A stretch of 64,000 nucleotides of DNA from positions 496,001 to 560,000 of the forward strand of contig NZ_CP025013.1 in NCBI RefSeq assembly GCF_002953715.1, in the 5' to 3' direction. The notes beneath the pieces were generated by a model. The model was not told the origin of the DNA, did not search any database, and was given only the letters and a program-made list of their open reading frames with translations. The translations under genes and the position numbers were made by a program. Shown here piece after piece: positions 26,190 through 35,599 of the stretch; position 1 is the first letter of the stretch, and each line of letters begins with the position of its first letter. The DNA comes from Rhizobium leguminosarum (GTDB lineage Bacteria > Pseudomonadota > Alphaproteobacteria > Rhizobiales > Rhizobiaceae).

Positions 26190-26460
26190 TCAGTGCGCCA
26201 TGAATATTGGCATGCTGCTTTGCTCGATCATGTTGCGCGTCACGCCTCCGAAAAGCGTCTGCTGCCAGCGAGGGTGATTGTATGCGCCCATGACGATCAG
26301 ATCGGCATTCACATCCGACGTGCTGCGCCTTGCGACCAGAAGAAAGCGCCCTTGAGGTTGGTCCCGATGATCTTATCCCAGCGCTGTTCGTCGACATCGA
26401 GCGATGGAGATACCTGTTCGTACCCGGCATTATTGACAAGGATATCGACAGCCAGTGATG
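26190..26460 (-). pseudogene. Mosaic remnant: SDR fragment joined to the end of a UspA gene
   Basis: On the minus strand, 26460 to about 26325 reads VDILVNNAGYEQVS, then WDKIIGTNLKGAFFWSQGAA, the middle of an SDR. At the next few bases another frame takes over: DVNADLIVMGAYNHPRWQQT, FGGVTRNMIEQSSMPIFMAH and a stop at 26190, which is the C-terminus of a universal stress protein. The two parts come from unrelated genes, so this is a recombination scar, not a fusion protein. 25966-26189 beside it shows nothing recognisable. Confidence 0.75.
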
Positions 26461-26469
26461 TTTTCGAAC

Positions 26470-28023
26470 TTACTTAGCGTTTCGTCGATCTCTCTCGAAT
26501 GCGTCGGCATAGAGCGCCTCGATCCTTTCGACCTCGGCGTCGTCCAGTGCAGCAAACTCCTTCGTGCGTGCTCTCTGCGACAGCCGGCCGTCGTTCTGGC
26601 CGAGGAACTTGTGTAGCAGTTCGGCTTGAGCCGTTGGCATGTCGATGATCTGCTGGACCCCTTCGGAAAACGTATCGAACGCCTGCAGGAAGCGAACCTC
26701 TTGCGGTAGATCGTGTTCGACCGTCTGTTCGACGCAGGCATAGAGGAAGGTCGCATGCGCCGTGGCATCGAAATAGCGGTAGAAAGCGGCCGTGTCGTTT
26801 AGCACCTCCACATTGCCCGAGACCGTCGGACGCCATTCGATAAACGGAAGGAGCGGCGCCGACCAGGACTCCAATACCGCTCTGTACCGGTCGATGTTGC
26901 GCAAGATCACCGCGCTGACCGGAAACACGAGGCCGGGAGGACTGTAGGAAGCGGCGGCAAGCGCATGGTGGATAAGCCAGCGATGCAGGCGGCCGTTACC
27001 GTCCACATAAGGGTGAATGTAGACGAAGCCGAATGCAAGACATGCCGCTGCTACTACTGGGTCCATCGCGCCCCGCGCGGCGCGGTCAGAGAATGCGATC
27101 AAGCCGCCCACCAGGCTTTCCAGATCCTCATGCCGCGCGCTGATGTGATCGGGGATGGGCATGTTGGTGTCTCGGTCATGTACGCCGATGAAACCGCCTT
27201 CGTCCCGAAGGCCGAGACGCACGAAGCGGGCGTCTCCGATGACGATACGCTGAAGGCGATCGAGTTCGTCGAGGCTGAGCGGACGCACGCCCGCTTGCGC
27301 GATGGCCTGGCCCCAGCGCGCTGCCCTTTGGCCTGATGGTCGCTCTCCTTCGATGGCGAAGGAGGACTTCGAATCGTTGAGCAGAATAAAAGCAGCGGCT
27401 CGCGCTACTAGATCGGGACGGACGCGACCTATCGCCTCGCGGGCCCGTTCACCGAGCGCCTTTTGCGAGAACGCGGCGAGATCCGGCGTCCGGCGAACCA
27501 GGGGGCAGAATGCCGGCGTGCCCGGCAGATTGTTCGAGACCTTGTGCCGCGGAGATGGATCGCCTTCAGCCAGTGCATATTGCTGATCCGGATCGAGGAT
27601 CGTCACCATCCGCACCTTCCCGGGATCGGGAATATCAAGCTGCCGATCGGTCAGCCACTCGTACAGGAACCAGAGGCGGCGCGCGAAAGCGCCAGTTGGC
27701 GTGGCCCGGATGATGACCTCGATCTCGTCAGTCTCAATGATCTGGAACAGAGCCGATAACACCTGGAGATCGACGCCTTCGTATCTGAAGGCAAAAACCA
27801 GATGAGGGCCAAGCTCGGGCTGTGGACGATATCGGGGCGTCAGCATCAACCATGCCTCGGTTGATGTCGGGTGATGTCGCTCGGCTATCGCGGCCATCCT
27901 TATAGGTGGCGGCAAGATCAGATCGTAGCGTGCCATGATCGCGGCATAGCCAGCCGGTTCACCGCGTTCAGGCAGCGGCCGTCCGTGAAAATCCCTCACA
28001 CTCTGCGTAGGCCATTCACGCAT
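26470..28023 (-). CDS. Fic domain protein (class II AMPylator-type), large
   Basis: A 517-residue protein. The Fic core has the active-site motif YIHPYVDGNGRLHRWLIH (about residue 325), with the catalytic His and the ATP-binding GNGR intact. An inhibitory-helix motif SFAIEGE lies ahead of the core (S-x3-E-G form), as in class II Fic proteins that restrain themselves. The N-terminal 180 residues and the C-terminal 150 residues are not recognised; the N-terminal part may bind the target. A chromosomal toxin-like, regulatory or defence role is possible. It lies next to decayed DNA. Confidence 0.85.
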   Translation of the reverse strand: MREWPTQSVRDFHGRPLPERGEPAGYAAIMARYDLILPPPIRMAAIAERHHPTSTEAWLMLTPRYRPQPELGPHLVFAFRYEGVDLQVLSALFQIIETDEIEVIIRATPTGAFARRLWFLYEWLTDRQLDIPDPGKVRMVTILDPDQQYALAEGDPSPRHKVSNNLPGTPAFCPLVRRTPDLAAFSQKALGERAREAIGRVRPDLVARAAAFILLNDSKSSFAIEGERPSGQRAARWGQAIAQAGVRPLSLDELDRLQRIVIGDARFVRLGLRDEGGFIGVHDRDTNMPIPDHISARHEDLESLVGGLIAFSDRAARGAMDPVVAAACLAFGFVYIHPYVDGNGRLHRWLIHHALAAASYSPPGLVFPVSAVILRNIDRYRAVLESWSAPLLPFIEWRPTVSGNVEVLNDTAAFYRYFDATAHATFLYACVEQTVEHDLPQEVRFLQAFDTFSEGVQQIIDMPTAQAELLHKFLGQNDGRLSQRARTKEFAALDDAEVERIEALYADAFERDRRNAK

Positions 28024-28394
28024 TAACGTCTCCGCGAAACTGGATCACTTGGTCTAGGGCTGTGAAAGTCCTTCACAGCTTGCGCAAAACTATCACCTCT
28101 TCTTCTTTTTGTGAACACTAATCACCAGGCCCCGAGAGCAAGTCGGCGGTCGATAACGAAGGAGTGGCAAACAAGCTCTGCTTTGCCCACCGCAGCATCC
28201 ATTGGAGTTGATCGCATCCTTCCAGACAGGCTTCTTCTGGCAGACTGTTCTGCCCCGCGCCGCCAACGCTGCAGCGGCCGATGCAGCCGCGCTTCCGAGT
28301 GGCGACAAACAAGTACCAAGCGATCGGGATATGGATTCCGGAATGGTCCCCAAGGGCTTGACGGAACGCCATTTCTCACAATAGCTTAAACCTA
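28024..28394. other. Stretch before the thiamin operon without a clear gene
   Basis: Several short frames on both strands (60-92 codons) overlap each other here and none has a family motif or a strong ribosome site. The promoter of the thi operon should lie in the last part, ahead of the riboswitch at 28395. Confidence 0.4.
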
Positions 28395-28508
28395 TTCACC
28401 AGGGGGGTCCCGCCAAGGGGCTGAGATACTGCTGGTCGGATCGGCTTTGGCCGGCCGAAGCGCAGTGACCCGTTGAACCTGATCCAGTTCATACTGGCGT
28501 AGGGACGG
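28395..28508 (+). promoter_or_regulatory. TPP riboswitch (THI element)
   Basis: The conserved TPP aptamer blocks are present in order: CACCAGGGG and CTGAGA (28421-28426), then TGAACCTGATC (28474-28484) and ACTGGCGTAGGGA (28492-28504). The variable P3 arm lies between. It is 114 bases before thiC. With TPP bound it is expected to block translation or transcription of the thi operon. Confidence 0.95.
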
Positions 28509-28621
28509 TGCGGGCGCTGCGCAGCGAGGGCGGATATCCGTCCTTTGCATTCCAAGGCGTTTTTTCATCATTCCAACACTGGAACTGGGTCTCCAAACGT
28601 CAAACCTTGGAGCCTCGAACC

Positions 28622-30445
28622 ATGAATATTGCAACCACCAAACTCACTCCGGTCGTCACCACAGGTCCGCTTCCCGCCTCCGCGAAAGTCCTCAAAGCAG
28701 GCACCATTCATCCGGATATCCGTGTGCCGATGCGTCAGATCGCATTGCATCCGACCTCTGGCGAACCGTCGGTCACTGTCTACGATTCTTCCGGTCCCTA
28801 CACAGCAGAAGGCGCTGCAATCCGCATCGATGCAGGCTTGCCACGCATGCGCGAAAGCTGGGTTCTTGCTCGCGGCGATGTGGAATCCTATGCCGGCCGC
28901 ATCGTCAGGCCGGAGGATAACGGCTTTGTTTCCGGCGACCGGCTGACGCCGGAATTCCCCGTTCGCAACCAGCCTTTCAAGGCGAAGGCGGGGAGGGCCG
29001 TTACCCAGCTCGCCTATGCGCGGGCCGGCATCGTAACGCCGGAGATGGAATTCATCGCCATTCGCGAAAACCTCGGCCGACAGGCGGCCAAGGATGCTCT
29101 CATCCGCGACGGCGAAAGTTTTGGGGCCCATATCCCTGACTATGTCACGCCCGAATTCGTCCGCCAGGAAATCGCTGCCGGGCGGGCAATCATTCCCGCC
29201 AATATCAACCACCCGGAACTGGAGCCGATGATCATCGGTCGCAATTTTCTGGTAAAGATCAATGCCAATATCGGCAATTCGGCTGTCACCTCGTCGATGG
29301 AGGAGGAAGTCGAAAAGATGGTCTGGGCCATCCGCTGGGGCGCCGATACGGTCATGGACCTGTCGACAGGCCGAAACATCCACAACATCCGCGAATGGAT
29401 CATCCGCAATTCGCCGGTGCCGATCGGTACCGTACCGCTCTACCAGGCACTCGAAAAGGTAAACGGCATTGCCGAGGACCTCACCTGGGAGGTCTATCGC
29501 GATACGCTGATCGAACAGGCCGAGCAGGGCGTCGACTATTTCACCATCCATGCCGGCGTGCGGCTCGCCTATATCCCGCTGACCGTCAATCGCGTCACCG
29601 GCATCGTTTCCCGCGGCGGCTCGATCATGGCCAAGTGGTGTCTGCACCACCACAGGGAGAGTTTTCTCTACGAGCATTTCGAGGAGATCTGCGACATCTG
29701 CCGCGCTTACGACGTTTCCTTCTCGCTCGGTGATGGCCTGCGCCCGGGATCGATCGCTGATGCCAATGATGCGGCGCAGTTCGCGGAACTGGAAACGCTC
29801 GGCGAGTTAACGAAAATCGCCTGGGCGAAGGATTGCCAGGTGATGATCGAAGGTCCCGGCCATGTGCCGATGCACAAGATCAAGGAAAACATGGACAAGC
29901 AGCTTGCGGTCTGCGGCGAGGCGCCCTTTTATACGCTCGGACCGTTAACCACCGATATCGCGCCGGGCTACGACCACATCACGTCCGGCATCGGGGCTGC
30001 GATGATCGGCTGGTTTGGCACCGCCATGCTCTGCTACGTGACGCCCAAGGAACATCTCGGCCTGCCGGACCGCAACGACGTCAAGGTGGGCGTCATCACC
30101 TATAAGATCGCGGCGCATGCCGCCGATCTCGCCAAGGGCCATCCGGCGGCGCAGGTGCGCGACGATGCGCTATCGCGCGCCCGTTTCGAGTTCCGATGGG
30201 AGGACCAGTTCAACCTCTCTCTCGATCCGGAAACCGCCCGTTCCTTCCACGACGAAACGCTGCCGAAGGAGGCGCATAAGGTGGCGCATTTCTGCTCCAT
30301 GTGCGGCCCGAAATTCTGCTCGATGCGGATTTCGCACGATATCCGCGCCGAAGCGCAGAGGGAGGGGTTGGAAGCCATGGCCGCCAAATATCGCGATGGC
30401 GGCGATCTTTACATGCCGATCGAAAACCTTCCGGGTAACGTATAG
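28622..30445 (+). CDS. thiC: Phosphomethylpyrimidine synthase ThiC
   Basis: A 607-residue radical-SAM enzyme that converts aminoimidazole ribotide to hydroxymethylpyrimidine phosphate. The C-terminal iron-sulfur motif is HFCSMCGPKFCSM (CX2CX4C). The N-terminal domain and barrel are complete (NANIGNSAVTSSMEEEVEKM, EGPGHVPMHKIKENMDKQ). I start at ATG 28622 with GGAG at 28609; the frame runs upstream through the riboswitch to 28508, which is not coding. Controlled by the TPP riboswitch. Confidence 0.97.
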   Translation: MNIATTKLTPVVTTGPLPASAKVLKAGTIHPDIRVPMRQIALHPTSGEPSVTVYDSSGPYTAEGAAIRIDAGLPRMRESWVLARGDVESYAGRIVRPEDNGFVSGDRLTPEFPVRNQPFKAKAGRAVTQLAYARAGIVTPEMEFIAIRENLGRQAAKDALIRDGESFGAHIPDYVTPEFVRQEIAAGRAIIPANINHPELEPMIIGRNFLVKINANIGNSAVTSSMEEEVEKMVWAIRWGADTVMDLSTGRNIHNIREWIIRNSPVPIGTVPLYQALEKVNGIAEDLTWEVYRDTLIEQAEQGVDYFTIHAGVRLAYIPLTVNRVTGIVSRGGSIMAKWCLHHHRESFLYEHFEEICDICRAYDVSFSLGDGLRPGSIADANDAAQFAELETLGELTKIAWAKDCQVMIEGPGHVPMHKIKENMDKQLAVCGEAPFYTLGPLTTDIAPGYDHITSGIGAAMIGWFGTAMLCYVTPKEHLGLPDRNDVKVGVITYKIAAHAADLAKGHPAAQVRDDALSRARFEFRWEDQFNLSLDPETARSFHDETLPKEAHKVAHFCSMCGPKFCSMRISHDIRAEAQREGLEAMAAKYRDGGDLYMPIENLPGNV

Positions 30446-31422
30446 TGTCTGCGTTTCTCGTCAAAGGGGCCGGCGTTGCCGGCCTTGCGGCGGCCCATGA
30501 ACTCGTCAAGCGGGGCTTTTCGGTTGAGGTGATCGAGAAGGCCGGCGCGGCGGGGCTTGGCACTTCGCATTTTGCTGGAGGAATGCTGGCACCCTATTGC
30601 GAGCGGGAGGCGGCCGAAGAGGTTGTCCTGACATTGGGGCTGGGCGCGGCCGGGTGGTGGGAGGAGGCCGTGCCCGGCGAGGTTCGTCGCCGCGGTACTC
30701 TGGTAGTGGCGCAGCCACGCGACCTTCCGGATCTCACCCGGTTTGCCGCGCGCACGACCGGTCATGTCTGGATCGATCGCAAGGGTGTAACCGACCTGGA
30801 ACCTGCCCTTGCCGGTCGCTTCGAAAAGGCTCTTTTCTTCGAGCAGGAAGCGCATCTCGACCCACGCCGCGCACTGGCTGGGCTAGCCGACAGACTCCGC
30901 GAGCGCGGCGTGGTCTTCCATTTCGGCGGACAAGAGCCGCAAGACCGGCGATTTTCCGGCGTGCTCGACTGCACCGGGCCAGCGGCGATACCGCGATTTT
31001 CCGGCCTGCGCGGCGTGCGAGGGGAAATGCTCTATCTGGAAACTGCGGATGTGACGCTTTCCAGGCCGATCAGAATGCTGCATCCACGCCATCCGATCTA
31101 TATCGTGCCCCGCGACGATCACCGTTTCATGGTCGGGGCGACGATGATCGAGGCCGAAGATGACGGACCGATTACCGCGCGTTCGCTCATGGAATTCCTG
31201 AACACGGCCTACACGCTGCATCCGGCGCTTGGCGAGGCACGCGTTATCGAGACCGGGACCGGCATACGTCCGGCGTTTGCCAACAACATTCCGCAAGTAA
31301 TCGAAACGGAGGAGGGGCTCGCCATCGCCGGCATGCATCGGCATGGCTTCCTGTTGGCACCCGCCATGGCTGTGCGGGCCGCCGATATTCTCCTCGCGCG
31401 ACATTCACGTCTGAAAGGCTAA
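30445..31422 (+). CDS. thiO: Glycine oxidase ThiO
   Basis: A 325-residue FAD protein of the DAO family that makes dehydroglycine for thiazole synthesis. The N-terminal FAD motif is VKGAGVAGLAAAHELVKRG; the C-terminal part has GTGIRPAFANNIPQV and MHRHGFLLAPAM. The GTG start at 30445 overlaps the thiC stop by one base. ThiO replaces the ThiH tyrosine lyase in this pathway, as is usual in rhizobia. Confidence 0.93.
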   Translation: MSAFLVKGAGVAGLAAAHELVKRGFSVEVIEKAGAAGLGTSHFAGGMLAPYCEREAAEEVVLTLGLGAAGWWEEAVPGEVRRRGTLVVAQPRDLPDLTRFAARTTGHVWIDRKGVTDLEPALAGRFEKALFFEQEAHLDPRRALAGLADRLRERGVVFHFGGQEPQDRRFSGVLDCTGPAAIPRFSGLRGVRGEMLYLETADVTLSRPIRMLHPRHPIYIVPRDDHRFMVGATMIEAEDDGPITARSLMEFLNTAYTLHPALGEARVIETGTGIRPAFANNIPQVIETEEGLAIAGMHRHGFLLAPAMAVRAADILLARHSRLKG

Positions 31423-31426
31423 CCCC

Positions 31427-31624
31427 GTGAAACTGATCATCAATGGCGAAACCCAGGTCTGCGAGGCCGTAACCCTGGCCGAACTTCTTCATGTTCTCGA
31501 ATACGAGGGCGACTGGTTGGCAACCGCCGTCAACGGAGATCTCGTGCATCGCGAGGACCGAGCCGGCCACCGACTCGACGACGGTGATCGTATCGAAATC
31601 CTGTCCCCGATGCAGGGAGGTTGA
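31427..31624 (+). CDS. thiS: Sulfur carrier protein ThiS
   Basis: A 65-residue beta-grasp protein starting with GTG (KLIINGETQVCEAVTLAELL) and ending in the diagnostic Gly-Gly (LSPMQGG) that becomes the thiocarboxylate. It lies 4 bp after thiO and 3 bp before thiG, which uses its sulfur. Confidence 0.93.
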   Translation: MKLIINGETQVCEAVTLAELLHVLEYEGDWLATAVNGDLVHREDRAGHRLDDGDRIEILSPMQGG

Positions 31625-31627
31625 TCC

Positions 31628-32401
31628 ATGCTTTCTCTTTATGATGCTGAGTTGTCTTCGCGGCTTCTGCTCGGTACCGCGCGTTATCCGTCACCGGCCG
31701 TCCTTGCCGAGGCGGTGAGCCGGTCCGGTGCGGAGATCATCACGGTCTCGCTTCGCCGCGAAACGGCCGGCGGAAAGATGGGTGGAGCCTTCTTCGAACT
31801 CATCCGCCAGCTCGCGGTGCACGTCCTGCCCAACACCGCGGGATGTCACAGTGCGTCGGAGGCGATCCTGACCGCCAAGATGGCACGCGAAGTATTTGGT
31901 ACCGACTGGATCAAGCTCGAGGTGATTGGTCATCACGACAGTCTCCAGCCGGATGTGTTCGAACTGGTCGAAGCCGCACGCATTCTTTGCGCGGAAGGGT
32001 TCTGCGTATTTCCCTATACGACGGACGATCTGGTGGTCGGTGAAAAGCTGGTCTCCGTCGGATGCCAGGTCTTGATGCCCTGGTGCGCGCCGATCGGTTC
32101 TGCGGCAGGTCCGCGCAACCCGTCCGCGCTCACCGCCATGCGGAGCGCCTTCCCGGACATCCCGCTGATCGTGGATGCGGGGATCGGGAGACCGTCGCAT
32201 GCGACAACGGTGATGGAATTCGGTTACGACGCGGTGCTGCTCAATACGGCGGTCGCCGTCGCAGGCGATCCGCCCGCCATGGCCGAGGCGTTTGGCAAGG
32301 CGATCGAGGCTGGACGGCTCGCTTATCTTTCCGGCATGCTGGAGCCGCGCGACATGGCAGTACCGTCCACCCCGGTTGTCGGAAAGGGCGTTTTCGCATG
32401 A
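31628..32401 (+). CDS. thiG: Thiazole synthase ThiG
   Basis: A 257-residue TIM-barrel enzyme that joins DXP, dehydroglycine and ThiS-thiocarboxylate to form the thiazole. The Schiff-base lysine lies in DWIKLEVIGHHDSLQPD; other ThiG motifs are LPNTAGCHSASEAI and IVDAGIGRPSHATTVMEFGY. It overlaps thiE by 4 bases. Confidence 0.95.
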   Translation: MLSLYDAELSSRLLLGTARYPSPAVLAEAVSRSGAEIITVSLRRETAGGKMGGAFFELIRQLAVHVLPNTAGCHSASEAILTAKMAREVFGTDWIKLEVIGHHDSLQPDVFELVEAARILCAEGFCVFPYTTDDLVVGEKLVSVGCQVLMPWCAPIGSAAGPRNPSALTAMRSAFPDIPLIVDAGIGRPSHATTVMEFGYDAVLLNTAVAVAGDPPAMAEAFGKAIEAGRLAYLSGMLEPRDMAVPSTPVVGKGVFA

Positions 32402-33006
32402 GGCTCGATCCCTTCTATCTCATCGTCGACAGTTTTGAATGGATCGAACGTCTCGTGCCGCTGGGCGTCAAACTGGTGCAACTGCGCGTGAAGGATCGCC
32501 CGGACGAGATCCTGCGCCAAGAAATCCGTCGTTCTAAGGCCGTTTGCGCAGCGGCGAATTGCCAGCTGGTTGTCAACGACTACTGGAAACTGGCGATCGA
32601 CGAGGGATGCGATTTCATCCATCTGGGCCAGGAGGATCTTGTGGAAGCCGACCTTGATGCCATTCGCAGAGCCGGCCTGAAACTCGGTCTTTCCACACAC
32701 GACGAGGCGGAGCTCGAAACGGCTTTGGCTGCGAAACCTGACTATGTGGCACTCGGCCCGATCTATCCCACCATTCTCAAGCAGATGAAATGGGCGCCCC
32801 AAGGTCTGGAACGGATCACGGATTGGAAGAAGCGTGTAGCACCCTTGCCGCTGGTAGTGATCGGAGGGTTGAATGTCGACAGGCTACAGGGCGTATTCGA
32901 CGCGAGCGCTGACACCGTGGCCGTGGTCACCGACATCACCTTGAACGCCGATCCCGAAGCGCGGACACGCGAATGGATCGAACGCACGGCACCGTGGCGT
33001 TATTGA
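32398..33006 (+). CDS. thiE: Thiamin-phosphate synthase ThiE
   Basis: A 202-residue TIM barrel that couples the pyrimidine and thiazole units. Family motifs are QLRVKDRPD, CQLVVNDYWKLAIDEG, FIHLGQEDL and ALGPIYPT. The upstream frame to 32062 is a shadow of thiG. Last gene of the thi operon. thiD and thiM are not in the window. Confidence 0.93.
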   Translation: MRLDPFYLIVDSFEWIERLVPLGVKLVQLRVKDRPDEILRQEIRRSKAVCAAANCQLVVNDYWKLAIDEGCDFIHLGQEDLVEADLDAIRRAGLKLGLSTHDEAELETALAAKPDYVALGPIYPTILKQMKWAPQGLERITDWKKRVAPLPLVVIGGLNVDRLQGVFDASADTVAVVTDITLNADPEARTREWIERTAPWRY

Positions 33007-33009
33007 GGG

Positions 33010-33160
33010 TACCACCACGCTTCCGTCGTGCGCTCTCCAGGAAGTCCACGTTGTTTTTGGCGCAGTATCCCGATATCGACGTGGAAATTAGCGTTGATGA
33101 GGGCCTGACCGGTATCGCAGCCTCGGCCGCAGGCGTAATCCGCCTTAGTAGCGTCTGTTG
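33010..33160 (+). pseudogene. LysR-type regulator fragment
   Basis: Soon after thiE the sequence reads STLFLAQYPDIDVEISVDEG, followed by LTGIAASAAG, the start of a LysR substrate-binding domain. No HTH part precedes it and no further domain follows. It is a short recombination remnant. Confidence 0.65.
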
Positions 33161-33233
33161 AGGTGGCTTTGTCCAACGCAAGCGGCGCAACCGACGCCGC
33201 TTCGCGAATCCGCTATTCATCCAATATGGCGGC

Positions 33234-33380
33234 TCAGGGCCGGTGCATCGGCGCCAATCTGGAGGTCTTTTCCGAATGGATTTCCGGCCACTTGCTATTC
33301 GGCGCCGGTGCAGTGCCAATCGCCGAAATGGACACCACGATCGCCGTCACGGCCGAGAAAAGCACGAGTGCATAGGTCAT
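33234..33380 (-). CDS. Possible small secreted protein
   Basis: A 48-codon frame from ATG 33380, with AAAGGATC about 8 bases upstream. It begins MTYALVLFSAVTAIVVSISA, a good signal peptide or membrane anchor, and then has 25 polar residues. No homology recognised. It may be a real small exported protein. Confidence 0.4.
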   Translation of the reverse strand: MTYALVLFSAVTAIVVSISAIGTAPAPNSKWPEIHSEKTSRLAPMHRP

Positions 33381-33429
33381 AGCTTTTGATCCTTTGAGGT
33401 TGGTTCCCAGCCATCCCGGCCGCAAACTG

Positions 33430-33980
33430 CTCTGGGAGGATGAATCAAAGGCTAAGCAACATGGTTAAACGCACGCCTTTTTTCCCGCTTAGGGACGGCG
33501 CTGTGGATGAAACTTCCATCGCCGCGGTCTTCGGGACCTCTGGCTCGCTGCGATTTCTATTTCAACCGCGATAAGGAAATCCGAAAATTTCTTACCTAAC
33601 CCGTACACCAATTCCGCGACGGCAGCTGCCGGGGTCAGGCGCAACTACTCGCCTTTAACCCCCGCCGGAGTTGGAGGAGGCCGAGGCTGCTTGGGCGCAT
33701 GAAGGCCTGTTCTTTCCCACGGTAGGCAAACGGATCGAGGGACGCATTGATTGATGAAGTCACGTCGGCGCTGACATCGACGAATTATTGCGAGTGAGTC
33801 GGACTTCGGTCCGATGGTAGACAGCAATCTCTCTGCTAATTTCCGTTCCGCTGAGACTGCAAAACTCAGCACGAAAAGGGTGTCTGCCCCTGATCCGGAG
33901 CACCCTTTTCAAACCCGCTTTCGGGAGTCCCCTTCAACCCTCGGCACCGATGGTTCGCGGGCGGCCAACCTCCTAATTGA
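33430..33980. other. Stretch without a recognised gene
   Basis: No convincing ORF. An inverted repeat AAAAGGGTG / CACCCTTTT (33874-33882 and 33901-33909, 18-base loop) could be a terminator-like hairpin working in either direction. Coding density is low through 36.4 kb. Confidence 0.4.
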
Positions 33981-34079
33981 TCATAGTGTATAGGTAATCT
34001 GTCTGAGCATCTTGCGTGCGATGGTGTTGCCAGTTCCATCGCATCTAAGCGGGCCGTCATCAAAGTCGAAGTCTGTCAT
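33981..34079 (-). CDS. Possible 32-residue acidic small protein
   Basis: ATG 34079 opens a frame starting MTDFDFDDGPLRCDGTGNTI and ending after ARKMLRQITYTL. GAGGAA lies directly before the ATG, so ribosome spacing is poor. The codon pattern looks protein-like, but no family is recognised. Confidence 0.35.
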   Translation of the reverse strand: MTDFDFDDGPLRCDGTGNTIARKMLRQITYTL

Positions 34080-34127
34080 TTCCTCGGCTTCCTCGCGAAT
34101 TCGACCGCCCAGACCGCCAGGATTTGA

Positions 34128-34473
34128 CCGGCCCATGGTCGGCTCTTCATCCCCACCTTCCTCATCGTCTCAGTGTCTCTCCTAGCTCTCTACCTCGTCT
34201 TGCGACGGCGCATCACACTCAGGCGGTGACGAGAGCGGTGCAATTGCGGGCCACTACGAGACGAAGCAGTCCGGCGGCGGCCCGCCCTATGCGGCCCGAC
34301 TGGAAGACGATGGTCGGATCACCTTCCTCACCGACTGCAGGTCTTCCTTCTCGCTTCACGACGAGGATGCCAGCATGGCGTTCAGCGGGTTCCTTCGCTT
34401 CCTTCACGCCTCAGCCTCGTTTTGGTCGGGGTTGTCCCCGTTTATCGAGATCGAACGCGAAGATGGACAGTGA
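34128..34473 (+). pseudogene. Remnant of a one-TM protein, frameshifted
   Basis: One frame encodes a hydrophobic helix (LFIPTFLIVSVSLLALYLVL, then RRRITLRR) ending at 34229. A second frame, open from 34186, encodes GHYETKQSGGGPPYAARLED, later FLTDCRSSFSLHDEDASMAF and IEIEREDGQ, ending at 34473. Neither has a normal start codon. Together they suggest a membrane-anchored protein that lost its start and picked up a +1 shift. No family recognised. Confidence 0.35.
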
Positions 34474-34496
34474 GGTAAACGAGCCTGGCATCGGCC

Positions 34497-34700
34497 TTAT
34501 CGCTCCGATTTGCCGGTACGCTTCTCGAGGAATTCGTCGATTTCCGGTTTCACCTTCGCTCGCGTAAGATACTCAAGCTTTTGACTAAGCTTTTCGACGT
34601 TTTCGTTGGTAGCGTAGCCAGGCGCGGATTGCGCGATCGTGGAGTCCTTCGCGCGATCGTTCTTTGCTCGATTTGACCGCGAGGCTGTTTGGGATCGTCT
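34497..34700 (-). pseudogene. Open frame without a start codon, protein-like
   Basis: The minus strand is open for 67 codons to a TAA at 34497 and reads TIAQSAPGYATNENVEKLSQ followed by KLEYLTRAKVKPEIDEFLEK, a plausible helical C-terminus. No ATG, GTG or TTG starts this frame, so it is either a 5'-truncated gene or one with a shifted start. Confidence 0.35.
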
Positions 34701-34852
34701 TTAATTCGCAACCTTTATTCAAGTAAACGGAAAAAACAACTTTTGATACACTTCCGGCGGAGCGTTATAAAGTTGGAACTTATGAATGCCCCTGGTGTTT
34801 AATTATACGGTCGCTCGGCGATTGTTGCTTACCCCAGGCAGCCACCACTCCT

Positions 34853-35095
34853 GTGCGCCGGGCGGCTACTCGTCCAGCGTTTGGTTGTTTGACTGCGAGC
34901 GCTCGAATGGTTAGCGGAGACTATCATCGTGGGCAGGGGGACATTCCCCCAGAGGCAGGCTTTGCAAATCGCCTGTTAGTTCAGATTGGTCGCCTGCCTA
35001 GACCGTTTCGTCGGGCAATTGGATGGACTGTTTACCTGGCTCTCGTATTGGTAATGTTCGTGGTGACCTTGATGCCCGTTTGGTGGTCACAATAA
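34853..35095 (+). CDS. Possible small membrane protein
   Basis: An 80-codon frame (internal ATG at 34907) that ends with one strong membrane helix, GWTVYLALVLVMFVVTLMPV, and a short WWSQ tail. No clear ribosome site. After its TAA the same frame stays open to 35299 without a start codon. Confidence 0.4.
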   Translation: MRRAATRPAFGCLTASARMVSGDYHRGQGDIPPEAGFANRLLVQIGRLPRPFRRAIGWTVYLALVLVMFVVTLMPVWWSQ

Positions 35096-35312
35096 GTTGC
35101 CGACAGGCAATCGGCTGTTGCGCCGGCGGAATGGCGGTCCGTCGGATTGGCGGAGCTTCTTGCCGCGCGACTTGAATTGAACACAGTCCAACGCTATCTA
35201 ATGCTCATCGGCGTTGCTGGTGAGTGCTCCACGCGAGCGTTCGCGACTGCCGAAGTCGCTTATCTGCTTTTGACCACGGATGTACTGGCACTGGTGTGAA
35301 GAGCGATGTTGA

Positions 35313-35346
35313 AAGGTCGGTGCGATTTCGCCCCGGCCTTTTTTAT
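35313..35346 (+). terminator. Rho-independent terminator
   Basis: AAGGTCGG (35313-35320), a 12-base loop, CCGGCCTT (35333-35340) and a T tract. The stem has one G-U pair. It would end + strand transcripts from the small-ORF region at 34.8-35.3 kb. Confidence 0.65.
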
Positions 35347-35599
35347 TGCCCGTTGGCAAGGGGCGGCAGGCGTTGCCTCAAACGACATCAGCATCGTCTC
35401 CAACAAGGCTGGCCGTGTCTCCAGGGTTCAATTCGGGTCGACCCGGTCGAAAGTGGACGTGCCTACAACGAACGGGAGGGAATCCGGTTCGACAACACGC
35501 TCGATCCATATGCCCCTCAGCAGATCACGCAAGAGCGCGACGGATACCGCAATCGGCGGCGCCCTCGATGGGAACGGGGACGTTAGGCGTGTCCGGCGT

